Positions 35,961 to 44,423 of a stretch of 64,000 bases of DNA are shown one piece after another (within the stretch, counting starts at the first letter, position 1; each line of letters starts with the position of its first letter). The DNA comes from an uncultured Polaribacter sp. (lineage in GTDB: Bacteria > Bacteroidota > Bacteroidia > Flavobacteriales > Flavobacteriaceae), in assembly GCA_938084845.1 (NCBI GenBank), contig CALKEB010000025.1:1-64000 (forward strand), in the 5' to 3' direction. The position numbers were made by a program, and so were the translations under genes. Below the pieces are notes generated by a model, which was not told the origin of the DNA, searched no databases, and saw nothing but the letters and a program-made list of their open reading frames with translations.

Positions 35961-37331
35961 TTAAATTTCTTCTTGGTAACTTATTGCTTTTTTATTGGTT
36001 ATTAATAAGTTACTAAATGCTGCAATTAACAAACTTAATCCTGCAATAGTCATAGCGTGTATTGCCTCTTCTCCTAATAACCCAGAAATAAAATTTATAC
36101 CTCCTAAAGCTGCTATAATTTGAGGGATAACAATAAACATATTAAATATACCCATAATTACGCCCATTTTTTTTGGATCTACAGAACTAGATAGCATAGC
36201 ATAAGGCATAGACAAAATACTACCCCATGCAAAACCAATAAGTACAAAACAATATTTTAAACTTTCTGGTGATGCATAATTCATTGCTAAAAAACCAATA
36301 CCTCCTAATAATAATGAGGTTAGGTGAACAAATTTTCTATTAATTTTTCTTTTAGAAGTATAGAATGTTAAAAGCAATGCAAAAGCCATTGAAGACAATC
36401 CATAAATACCCATTGCTGATCCTACCGAATTTGAAGATTCTTGAAACTTTGTATTCGCAATTTTAAATTGAGCTGCTTCAGAAATAACATTCATATTATA
36501 AGACGCTTCAACTGGTGCTGGTGTTTTAAAAACATGCTCTGTTAATGATGGATTTGCCAAAGACCACATTGTAAAAAAAGCAAACCACGAAAAAAACTGA
36601 ATAACTCCAAGTTTTTTCATAGTGGTTGGCATACTACCAATATTATCTAAGATGTCTTTAACAAAATTGTTTTTTTTTGCTTTCTCTGTCTCAAAAGCTT
36701 CCATATCTTCTGGAGGATATTCATCTGTCGTAAAAACGGTATATAAAATACTTGCTAAAAAAACAAACGCCCCAATGGCAAAAGCAACTTTTACAGACAT
36801 TGGTATAACCCCTGATGGTGCTTCATTACTAACACCAAGTTGAGATACCATCCATGGTAAATTACTAGCAACCCAAGTTCCTATCCCTATAATTAAAGTT
36901 TGCACTACAAATCCATACGACCTTTGAGATTGTGGTAATTTATCTGCCACTAATGCTCTAAAAGGTTCCATAGAAATATTAATGCACGCATCTAAAATCC
37001 ATAAAAAACTTGCTGCAATCCATAATGTTGGTGAATTAGGCACAAAGAATAATGCTAAAGAACTTAAAATTGCTCCAACTAAAAAATAAGGTTTTCGTCT
37101 TCCCCATTTTACACTCCAGGTTCTGTCACTCATATAGCCAACAATTGGCTGCACTAGAAGACCTGTTAAAGGGGCAGCTATCCAAAGTAATGGTATATCT
37201 TCTTTACCTGCTCCTAATGTTTGAAAAATTCTTGACATAAATCCGCCTTGTAAGGCGAACCCAAATTGAATACCGAGAAATCCGAAACTCATGTTCCAAA
37301 TTTGCCAGAAGCTTAGTTTCTGCTTTTGCAT
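35961..37331 (-). CDS. MFS maltose/malto-oligosaccharide transporter
   Basis: 456-residue inner-membrane transporter with about twelve hydrophobic helices. It has the MFS/GPH-type loop GYMSDRTWSVKWGRRKPYFLVG between helices 2 and 3, read here as two short blocks (GYMSDRTWS and KWGRRKPYF). Its opening LSFWQIWNMSFGFLGIQFGF is typical of the sucrose/maltose (SLC45-like) carriers of Bacteroidota. It should bring maltose or short maltodextrins from the periplasm to the GH65 phosphorylase. It is the first gene of the large minus-strand alpha-glucan operon, and an operator-like palindrome lies 142 bp upstream of its start. Confidence 0.88.
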   Translation of the reverse strand: MQKQKLSFWQIWNMSFGFLGIQFGFALQGGFMSRIFQTLGAGKEDIPLLWIAAPLTGLLVQPIVGYMSDRTWSVKWGRRKPYFLVGAILSSLALFFVPNSPTLWIAASFLWILDACINISMEPFRALVADKLPQSQRSYGFVVQTLIIGIGTWVASNLPWMVSQLGVSNEAPSGVIPMSVKVAFAIGAFVFLASILYTVFTTDEYPPEDMEAFETEKAKKNNFVKDILDNIGSMPTTMKKLGVIQFFSWFAFFTMWSLANPSLTEHVFKTPAPVEASYNMNVISEAAQFKIANTKFQESSNSVGSAMGIYGLSSMAFALLLTFYTSKRKINRKFVHLTSLLLGGIGFLAMNYASPESLKYCFVLIGFAWGSILSMPYAMLSSSVDPKKMGVIMGIFNMFIVIPQIIAALGGINFISGLLGEEAIHAMTIAGLSLLIAAFSNLLITNKKAISYQEEI

Positions 37332-37506
37332 TATCGTAATTATTGATTTAGTTACGATAAGTTTTTAAACTTATCAAAAAATTAAAATGTGGAATGAAAT
37401 TTATTGATAAATCGTTTAATAAAACAAATATATATTTTTTTTTATTAGATCTGAATTTTACAAATGATTAATTTACGACGACGTTTTCGTAAACAAAATA
37501 GACAAT
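37332..37506 (-). promoter_or_regulatory. Promoter region of the alpha-glucan minus-strand operon
   Basis: 175-bp AT-rich gap between the lacI stop and the transporter start. It contains the palindrome at 37473-37492 and an A/T-rich stretch near 37420-37445. No clear TAnnTTTG element could be fixed on the minus strand. The operon promoter should lie here unless lacI is co-transcribed with the operon. Confidence 0.5.
37473..37492. promoter_or_regulatory. Putative LacI-family operator upstream of the transporter operon
   Basis: Imperfect 20-bp palindrome TTACGACGACGTTTTCGTAA with a central CG, 8 of 10 half-site positions matching. Its right half GTTTTCGTAA is identical to that of the palindrome at 38599-38618. 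Such CG-centred palindromes are the usual shape of LacI/GalR-family operators. It sits between lacI and the operon it presumably controls. Confidence 0.65.
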
Positions 37507-38526
37507 TTACATAGATTTTGTAGATTCTCTAAGTTTTAAATCGCTAGAAATTACAATTTTTTTAGGCCTAAAATCTATCGCATCATTTTCAATTCTTTGT
37601 ATCAGTAAATCTACGGCTTGTTGTCCCATTGTAAAACCATGCTGAGCAATAGTAGTAATCGAAGGAGATGAATATTCTGAGATTAAGCCATCTGTAAACC
37701 CGATAATAGAAATATCATTAGGAACACTTTTTCCTAGTTCTTTTGCAATTCTCATTGCATTTGCCGCATAAATTTCATTAACGGCAAATACGCCATCAAT
37801 ATCATTTTCGAACACTTTTTCTATCTGTGGTTTTATAGATTTTGTTTCATCGATTTCTACAATCAATCCCGTATTTATGTTTATATATTGTTCAATAAGT
37901 GCTTTTTCATAACCTTGCCTTCTTAAAGCCCCCACATTTACATGATTTGGAGTAGTGATTAAAGCTATTTTTTTACGTCCATTTTCTAATAAGTGCTTAG
38001 TGGCTTTGTAACCCGCACCAACATCATCTACTACAACTTTATCACATAATATTTCATCAACTACCCTATCAAACAAAACAAAAGGAATCTCTTCAGAGAC
38101 AATTCCTTTAAAATGATCATAGTCTTTGTTATGGAGTGTTTCTCTAGCAATAGACATAATAATACCATCGACACTTCCGTTAGATAAAACTTTTAATGTT
38201 TCTACTTCTTTTTTATACGATTCGTTAGAGAAGCAAACCATAATATTATAACCCTTTTTATTTGCCCCATCTTCAATACCACTAATTACAGTAGAAAAAA
38301 AATGATGAACAATTTTAGGTAATATTACCCCAATTACTTTAGTCTTTTGGTTTCTTAACTGTAAAGCTAAATGATTTGGTTTATAATTGTAATGATCTGC
38401 ATATGCTTGGATCCTTTCTTTAGTTTCCTTACTAATTTCATGACTATCTTTTAAGGCCTTTGATACGGTAGATGAACTAACTCCTAACTCTTTAGCAATT
38501 GTTTTTATAGTAATTTTTTGCTTCAT
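37507..38526 (-). CDS. LacI/GalR-family transcriptional regulator (alpha-glucan locus)
   Basis: 339-residue cytoplasmic regulator. The N-terminal LacI helix-turn-helix (about residues 3-50) reads TIKTIAKELGVSSSTVSKAL followed by the hinge region YNYKPNHLALQLRNQ. The rest is a periplasmic-binding-protein-like effector domain (VIGVILPKIVHHFFSTVISG; NVGALRRQGYEKAL; SIIGFTDG; TTIAQHGFTMGQQAVDLL). It lies between the alpha-glucan operon (same strand) and the divergent susC, with a matching palindrome on each side. It probably senses maltose or a phosphorylated derivative. Whether it represses or activates cannot be read from sequence. Confidence 0.92.
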   Translation of the reverse strand: MKQKITIKTIAKELGVSSSTVSKALKDSHEISKETKERIQAYADHYNYKPNHLALQLRNQKTKVIGVILPKIVHHFFSTVISGIEDGANKKGYNIMVCFSNESYKKEVETLKVLSNGSVDGIIMSIARETLHNKDYDHFKGIVSEEIPFVLFDRVVDEILCDKVVVDDVGAGYKATKHLLENGRKKIALITTPNHVNVGALRRQGYEKALIEQYININTGLIVEIDETKSIKPQIEKVFENDIDGVFAVNEIYAANAMRIAKELGKSVPNDISIIGFTDGLISEYSSPSITTIAQHGFTMGQQAVDLLIQRIENDAIDFRPKKIVISSDLKLRESTKSM

Positions 38527-38724
38527 TATTTATTAATAAGACAATATATCATTTTAATTATTGCTAAATTAGTGTTTTTAAATTTAAAAAAGTTATGAAC
38601 ACGAAACCGTTTTCGTAAGGTTTGAAACTAAAATTTACAATGATAAATCCTATATTTACTGGGTGGAATGTAAATTTATCGTAAATCAAAATAAAATTTA
38701 CAGTTATTATTTAACAAATTATAC
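38527..38724 (+). promoter_or_regulatory. Divergent promoter region: lacI and alpha-glucan susC
   Basis: 198-bp AT-rich gap holding the palindrome at 38599-38618 and a weak promoter-like TATATTTA at about 38652-38659, one mismatch from TAnnTTTG. A TTTG lies about 26 bp before it, longer than the usual spacing, so the promoter call is weak. The 14-bp word at 38647-38660 is repeated upstream of the other susC. Divergent promoters for lacI and susC must both lie here. Confidence 0.5.
38599..38618. promoter_or_regulatory. Putative LacI-family operator upstream of susC
   Basis: Imperfect palindrome ACACGAAACCGTTTTCGTAA with a central CG. Seven of ten half-site positions match, and the 11 bases CGTTTTCGTAA are identical to the site at 37482-37492. 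It is 106 bp upstream of the susC ATG and 72 bp upstream of the lacI start, so one bound protein could act on both promoters. Confidence 0.65.
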
Positions 38725-41631
38725 ATGAGAAAATTTAAATTATTGTTAATTGGAATTCTTTTATCCTCATCTTTTGCAACGTTTGCGCAGCAAACAGTAA
38801 AAGGTGTCGTAAAAGAACAAACATCAGGAGAAGTTTTACCTGGTGTAAGTGTTGTAATTAAAGGTACAACGAGAGGTACAGATACTGATTTTAATGGAAA
38901 TTTTAGTTTGCCTAAAGTTGCTACTGGAGATGTACTTGTTTTTAGATATTTAGGCTATGCCAATAAAGAAGTAACTATTGGTCTTAATTTTAACCTAACA
39001 GTATTTTTAGAAGAATCTTCTCAACAATTGGATGAAATTGTTGTAGTCGGCTATGGAACAACCACCGTTAAAGATGCTACTGGATCTGTAGAAGCAATTA
39101 CGGCAAAAGAATTTACTAAAGGGAATATAGTAACCCCAGAAAATCTTTTGAGTGGTAGAGTTGCAGGGGTAAATATAACTACAAGTGGTGCTCCAGGTTC
39201 TGGGTCTCAAATTAGAATACGTGGAGGTTCATCTCTTAATGCATCTAACGATCCTTTAATAGTTATTGATGGATTACCACTATCAGGCATTAACTTATCA
39301 AGTATTAACCCAAATGATATAGAATCTTTTTCTGTTTTAAAAGATGCTTCTGCAACTGCAATTTACGGTTCTAGAGGTGCAAATGGGGTTATTATTATAA
39401 CCACAAAAAAAGGTAGAAGCGAATATTCTATGGATTATGATTTTCAAGTTGCTTTTGGAGAAATTAAAGATAGAATTAGTGTATTTGATGGAGATGAGTT
39501 TAGAAGTCTGATCGCACAACAAAGACCACAAGATTTAGGGTTACTTGGTGCTGCAAATACAAATTGGCAAGATGAAGTATTACAAAAATCTGTCTCAACA
39601 CAACATAACTTAACTGTTAGAGGACAAATTTTTAAAACAATACCTACTCGATTATCGGTTAATTTTTCTGAAATTGAAGGAAACATCTTAACCTCTAAAT
39701 TTGATAGAGCTAATGTTTCATTATCAATGAATCCTTCATTTTTTGATGATCATTTAAAAGTAAGCTTGAATTATAATAGAGCATTTGTAAATGACAGATC
39801 TGCAGATGCAGGCCAGTTAAACGCTGCTTTAAGATACGACCCTACCCAACCTGTTTATGATGCAACTTCTCCTTTTGGTGGTTTCTATCAACATATTAAT
39901 AGAACTCCAGGAGGTATTTTAGTTCAAAATGGAACTAGAAACCCAGTTGCTGCTTTATTACAAAGTAACAATTCTTCAAACACGTTTAGACAATTTGGTA
40001 ATTTTAAAATAGATTATAAACTACACTTTTTACCAGAAGTTACAGCTACCTTTTTAGTTGGTTTTGATAAATCTTCTCAAGAAGGTTCATTCTTTAACCC
40101 TTTAAACAGTCCTGCTAATTATACAGATTTATTTGTAGGTGGTGAAGGTCAGTTTTTAAACGAGTACAACAATGAAAATTTAGATGCTTACTTAAACTAC
40201 AACAAAACTTTTGGAAAGGTAAAAGTAGATGCAATGGTTGGGTACAACTACCAGTCTTTTAATAGTTCTGGAAATAGTACAGGTAACTTAAGAAATCCTA
40301 ACGACGCTGGTTACACAAGCTACGTTAATACTCCAGTTGTATTGGTCGGTTTTATTGGAAGAACAAACTTTACATTTAACGAAAAATACCTATTAACATT
40401 AAACTATAGACGTGATGGAACTTCTCGTTTTGGGCCAGAAAATAGATGGGGAGACTTTGGTGGTGCTGCTTTAGCATGGAGAATTAGTGATGAAGATTTT
40501 ATGAAAGACAACAAGTTGTTCTCTGACCTTAAACTAAGAGCTAGTTATGGTTTAAATGGGCAACAAGAAGGAATTAGTGGTGACTTGTATTTAGATAGAT
40601 ACCGTTTTGGGAATCAAGGTTCTGGATATATTTTTGGCGGTAATCCTATAGCATCTACTATTCCATCTGAAAGAAGTAATTTAAGATGGGAAGATGTAGC
40701 TACTATAGAAGTCGGAGTTGATTTTGGCTTATTTGACAATAAAATAACAGGTTCTATAAATGCTTTTCAGAAAAACTCTACAAACTTAATTTCAGATGCT
40801 CCTGTTGCTGATGGTTCTAATTTTACCAACAGAGTATTACAGAACATTGGAGATTTACAAGTAAACGGTTTAGAGTTTTCTATTAATACGGATGTGATTA
40901 GAAGTGAAGATGTAAATTGGAACTTTAACTTTAACGCTACGTATTTAGATAGAGAAATTAAAGAGTTAGCCTTAGGTCAAGATATTACAGTTGGTGGTAT
41001 TTCTGGAGGAACAGGAAACTTCATACAATTATTTAGAGAAGGTTTTGCGCCAAATTCATTTTATGTATTTAAACAACTTTACAACACTGCAGGTCAACCA
41101 ATAGAAGGTGCTTATGCAGATTTAAATGGAGATGGTATAATAAATACTCAAGATAGATATTTAAAAGGTAATCCTCAAGGAGATTTTACTTTTGGTTTCC
41201 AATCTAATTTTAACTACAAGAATTTTGATTTAGCATTTAACTTAAGAGCAAGTGTAGGTAATTATGTTTACAATAACGTAAACTCTAGCTCTGCACAATA
41301 CGATTTATTACAAGATAATGCTGTATTAGGAAATATACCTACATCAGTACTAGATACAAACTTTAATAGTACTTCTGATGTTATTATTTCTGACTATTAT
41401 TTAGAGAATGCTTCTTTTTTAAGAATGGATAATATAACTTTAGGATATACTTTTGACAGACCTGTCAAAAAATTTGCATCAAACAGTATACGTTTATGGG
41501 CTGGTATGCAAAATTTATTTACAATTACAAACTATTCTGGTTTAGATCCAGAATTATCTAGTAATGGTATAGATAACACAAATTACCCAAGACCAAGAAC
41601 ATTTTTGGTAGGTGCAAATATTAAATTTTAA
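38725..41631 (+). CDS. susC: SusC-like TonB-dependent outer-membrane transporter (alpha-glucan PUL)
   Basis: 968-residue TonB-linked receptor. A signal peptide (about 1-21, ATFAQQ) precedes a carboxypeptidase-regulatory-like domain (about 24-95, EVLPGVSVVIKGTTRGTDTD), the SusC signature LDEIVVVGYGTT (about 102), the plug with IRIRGGSSLNASNDPLIVID and VLKDASATAIYGSRGANGV, and the barrel ending in FLVGANIKF. It imports malto-oligosaccharides together with the SusD 14 bp downstream. The SusE/SusF-type starch-binding genes that follow and the divergent GH65/GH13 operon identify it as the alpha-glucan importer. Confidence 0.95.
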   Translation: MRKFKLLLIGILLSSSFATFAQQTVKGVVKEQTSGEVLPGVSVVIKGTTRGTDTDFNGNFSLPKVATGDVLVFRYLGYANKEVTIGLNFNLTVFLEESSQQLDEIVVVGYGTTTVKDATGSVEAITAKEFTKGNIVTPENLLSGRVAGVNITTSGAPGSGSQIRIRGGSSLNASNDPLIVIDGLPLSGINLSSINPNDIESFSVLKDASATAIYGSRGANGVIIITTKKGRSEYSMDYDFQVAFGEIKDRISVFDGDEFRSLIAQQRPQDLGLLGAANTNWQDEVLQKSVSTQHNLTVRGQIFKTIPTRLSVNFSEIEGNILTSKFDRANVSLSMNPSFFDDHLKVSLNYNRAFVNDRSADAGQLNAALRYDPTQPVYDATSPFGGFYQHINRTPGGILVQNGTRNPVAALLQSNNSSNTFRQFGNFKIDYKLHFLPEVTATFLVGFDKSSQEGSFFNPLNSPANYTDLFVGGEGQFLNEYNNENLDAYLNYNKTFGKVKVDAMVGYNYQSFNSSGNSTGNLRNPNDAGYTSYVNTPVVLVGFIGRTNFTFNEKYLLTLNYRRDGTSRFGPENRWGDFGGAALAWRISDEDFMKDNKLFSDLKLRASYGLNGQQEGISGDLYLDRYRFGNQGSGYIFGGNPIASTIPSERSNLRWEDVATIEVGVDFGLFDNKITGSINAFQKNSTNLISDAPVADGSNFTNRVLQNIGDLQVNGLEFSINTDVIRSEDVNWNFNFNATYLDREIKELALGQDITVGGISGGTGNFIQLFREGFAPNSFYVFKQLYNTAGQPIEGAYADLNGDGIINTQDRYLKGNPQGDFTFGFQSNFNYKNFDLAFNLRASVGNYVYNNVNSSSAQYDLLQDNAVLGNIPTSVLDTNFNSTSDVIISDYYLENASFLRMDNITLGYTFDRPVKKFASNSIRLWAGMQNLFTITNYSGLDPELSSNGIDNTNYPRPRTFLVGANIKF

Positions 41632-41645
41632 TTAATAAAGAATTA

Positions 41646-43259
41646 ATGATGAAAAGAGTTTTTAAAATAGACAAGATTACCACCCTAATTATGGTGTTAA
41701 TAATTGCGCTTTCTTCTTGTACGAGTGATTTAGACATTACTCCAAAAGATGATCAAGATTTATTAGGTGAAGAATTTTTTGCAAATGAAACATCCTATAA
41801 AGAATTAATTGCAGGTGTTTATGCAAATCTTTCTCTGACTGGTATTGACGGTCCAGGTGATTCCAACATAGATGGTTTAGATGCAGGTACTAGTCAGTTT
41901 GGTAGAGTATTATTGTATTTACAAACACTTTCTGCAGATCAAATGATTTGGTCTTATGAAAATGACCCTGGTACAAGAGAAATTCAGAGAAATATTTGGA
42001 ACGCAGATGATCCAATAATTTTAGGAATGTTTGGTAGAAGCCATGTTACTATTGCTTTTGCAAATAATTTTCTAAGAGAAACTTCAGCTGCTAAATTAGA
42101 CGAAAGAAATGTTTCTGCAGCAACTAGAGCAGATATAATAGGATATAGAGCAGAAGCTAGATTGTTAAGAGCTATGTCTTATTACTATATGATGGATCTT
42201 TTTGGTCAAGCAAATTTTTCAACAGAAAATAACGCTATTAACGAGCAACCTGAAGTATATAACAGAGCTCAATTGTTCGATTTTATAGAACAAGAATTAA
42301 TAGATATAGAATCTGATTTAGCAGAACCAATGGTTGTAGAGCATGGAAGAGCTAGTAAAGGTGTTGCTTGGATGATTTTAGCTAAAATTTATTTAAATGC
42401 AGAAGTATATACAGGTCAGAGTAAGTACACAGAATGTATTGACTACTGTAATAAAATCATAAACGGTGGATATACGTTAGCCAATAACTATTTGCATAAC
42501 TTTATGGCAGATAATAACACCAATTCTGCAGCAAATGAAATAATATTCCCATTAATTTCTGATGGAACATTTACTCAAAACTATGGTCCTACAACTGTAA
42601 TGATCAATGGTTCTGTAGGAAGTATAGAGTCTAATGGTGCTGCTTTAGGTGTTGGCGCTGGTGGATGGGGTGGTGCCCTAAGAATTAGAAAGCAATTGGC
42701 TTTATTATTCGAAGAAAGTATTTTTAATGGAGATACCAGAAATACAATTATCTCTAATGAAAGAGGAATAGATATAACTGATATCTCTGATAGAGATCAA
42801 GGATATATTCTAGAGAAATACTCTAATGCAACCTCTACAGGAAGTTTTGGAGTAGATCAAACTTTTGTTGATACAGATTTTCCTTTATTTCGATTGGCAG
42901 ATGTATATTTAATGTATGCAGAAGCTCATTTAAGAGGAGGTGCTGGTGCAACTGAAGCTAATGTTACAGCGTATATTAATTCGTTAAGAAGTAGAGCAAA
43001 TAACCCACAAAATAACTTAACAATGTCTAATATTACTTTAGATTTTATTTTAGATGAAAGATCTAGAGAGTTACATTGGGAAGCTCATAGAAGACAAGAT
43101 TTAGTAAGATTTGGATTGTTTACAGGTGGAGCTTATAATTGGGTATGGAAAGGTAATGGAACAAATGGAATTGCGTTGCCAAATCATTTTAACCTTTATC
43201 CAGTTCCTTCTGCAAGTTTAGCTTCTAACCCAAATTTAACTCAGAACCCTGGGTATTAA
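41646..43259 (+). CDS. susD: SusD/RagB-family starch-binding lipoprotein
   Basis: 537-residue SusD-family lipoprotein. The signal ends ALSSCTSDL (cysteine about 24). The SusD opening DITPKDDQDLLGEEFFANE, the TPR-like core (AEARLLRAMSYYYMMDLFG) and the C-terminal block FILDERSRELHWEAHRRQDL are present, ending NPNLTQNPGY. It acts with SusC at the outer membrane to capture malto-oligosaccharides. It is 14 bp after susC and 18 bp before the SusE-like gene. Start chosen at the first ATG of the double MM. Confidence 0.95.
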   Translation: MMKRVFKIDKITTLIMVLIIALSSCTSDLDITPKDDQDLLGEEFFANETSYKELIAGVYANLSLTGIDGPGDSNIDGLDAGTSQFGRVLLYLQTLSADQMIWSYENDPGTREIQRNIWNADDPIILGMFGRSHVTIAFANNFLRETSAAKLDERNVSAATRADIIGYRAEARLLRAMSYYYMMDLFGQANFSTENNAINEQPEVYNRAQLFDFIEQELIDIESDLAEPMVVEHGRASKGVAWMILAKIYLNAEVYTGQSKYTECIDYCNKIINGGYTLANNYLHNFMADNNTNSAANEIIFPLISDGTFTQNYGPTTVMINGSVGSIESNGAALGVGAGGWGGALRIRKQLALLFEESIFNGDTRNTIISNERGIDITDISDRDQGYILEKYSNATSTGSFGVDQTFVDTDFPLFRLADVYLMYAEAHLRGGAGATEANVTAYINSLRSRANNPQNNLTMSNITLDFILDERSRELHWEAHRRQDLVRFGLFTGGAYNWVWKGNGTNGIALPNHFNLYPVPSASLASNPNLTQNPGY

Positions 43260-43277
43260 TTTTTAAATAAATTACAA

Positions 43278-44405
43278 ATGATGAAAAATATAAAAAGATT
43301 TTCAGCAATTTCATTTATTGGATTATTCATGTTAATTTTCAATTCTTGTGATGATAATTCTGAATTATTTACAATAACAAATCCTACGCCTCCTGTATTA
43401 GCAGAGCTAGGTTTTACAGATATTGAATTAGATGCTGTAAACACAAACAATCCAGCAATTAACTTAAATTGGATGGAAGCAGATTATGGGCAACAAGCGT
43501 CTATAAATTATGCTATTGAGTTTGCTAGCGATGAAGCTTTTACAACACCTGTTGTTTCTGCTACTGTAACAGGTATTACAGCCATAACATTATCTGTTAG
43601 TGAAATAAATACTGCAGCTGGTAATGCTGGTTTAAACCCTTTTGAGTGGGCTTCACTATATGTAAGAATAGTATCTTCATTAGGAAGTCAAAATTCAGAA
43701 CAATCAGTTTCTAATGCCATACAGTTTAATGTATATCCTTATTTTAACTATACTTTTAATGATTATTACTTAGTAGGCGATGCAACTGCTCCAGGTTGGA
43801 ATAACAACGATAACAACCCTGCTCTTTTTAGAGATGAAAACGACAGTAATTTGTTTTATTACACAGGAAAGTTTGGAGGAAACGGACACTTTAAAGTTCT
43901 TTCTACAAAAGGATTATGGCAACCTCAATATGGAACGGATAATGCTTCTAGAAACTCTGACGGAACCTCATCTGGTGAAGTTGGCGTAAATTTAGGATCA
44001 GGTTCAGACCCAGAGCGTTTTCCATATGCTGGTGGTGATGGTATCCCTGAAGGTTTCTATACATTTAAAATAAATTTTGCCAGTAATACATTTACTTTCG
44101 AAAAATTTGATGCATCAGGAAGTACGAGTCCTAATTCTTTAACTTTACAAGGATCTAGTACTAGTAATATAACTATGAATCAATTGTCTTTTGATGGACA
44201 TTTATGGTTTGCTAATAGTGTTAGATTAACCCCTGGAGAAGTTTCTTTTGTAACCGATGGTGGTGCAAATTGGGGAAGCGAATCTTCATTTTCTGGAGTG
44301 GCTACAAATGGAGGTAGTGCAATACCTGTAATTGTAGAAGATGATTACGACGTTTGGTTTAATGACTTAACAGGGCGTTACATATTAATTCCTTTAAATT
44401 TATAA
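43278..44405 (+). CDS. susE: SusE-like starch-binding lipoprotein
   Basis: 375-residue lipoprotein (LMLIFNSCDDNSE, cysteine about 24). Residues about 35-150 are a SusE-type Ig-like domain (INYAIEFASDEAFTTPVVSA). Two starch-binding beta-domains follow, about 155-280 (YLVGDATAPGWNNNDNNPAL, then FYYTGKFGGNGHFKVLS) and about 290-375. The GDATAPGWN pattern is the SusE/SusF starch-binding-domain start, with tryptophans available for stacking. Predicted role: surface capture of starch next to SusCD. It lies between susD and the SusF-like gene with gaps of about 18 bp. Confidence 0.88.
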   Translation: MMKNIKRFSAISFIGLFMLIFNSCDDNSELFTITNPTPPVLAELGFTDIELDAVNTNNPAINLNWMEADYGQQASINYAIEFASDEAFTTPVVSATVTGITAITLSVSEINTAAGNAGLNPFEWASLYVRIVSSLGSQNSEQSVSNAIQFNVYPYFNYTFNDYYLVGDATAPGWNNNDNNPALFRDENDSNLFYYTGKFGGNGHFKVLSTKGLWQPQYGTDNASRNSDGTSSGEVGVNLGSGSDPERFPYAGGDGIPEGFYTFKINFASNTFTFEKFDASGSTSPNSLTLQGSSTSNITMNQLSFDGHLWFANSVRLTPGEVSFVTDGGANWGSESSFSGVATNGGSAIPVIVEDDYDVWFNDLTGRYILIPLNL

Positions 44406-44423
44406 TTAATAAAACTTTAAAAA

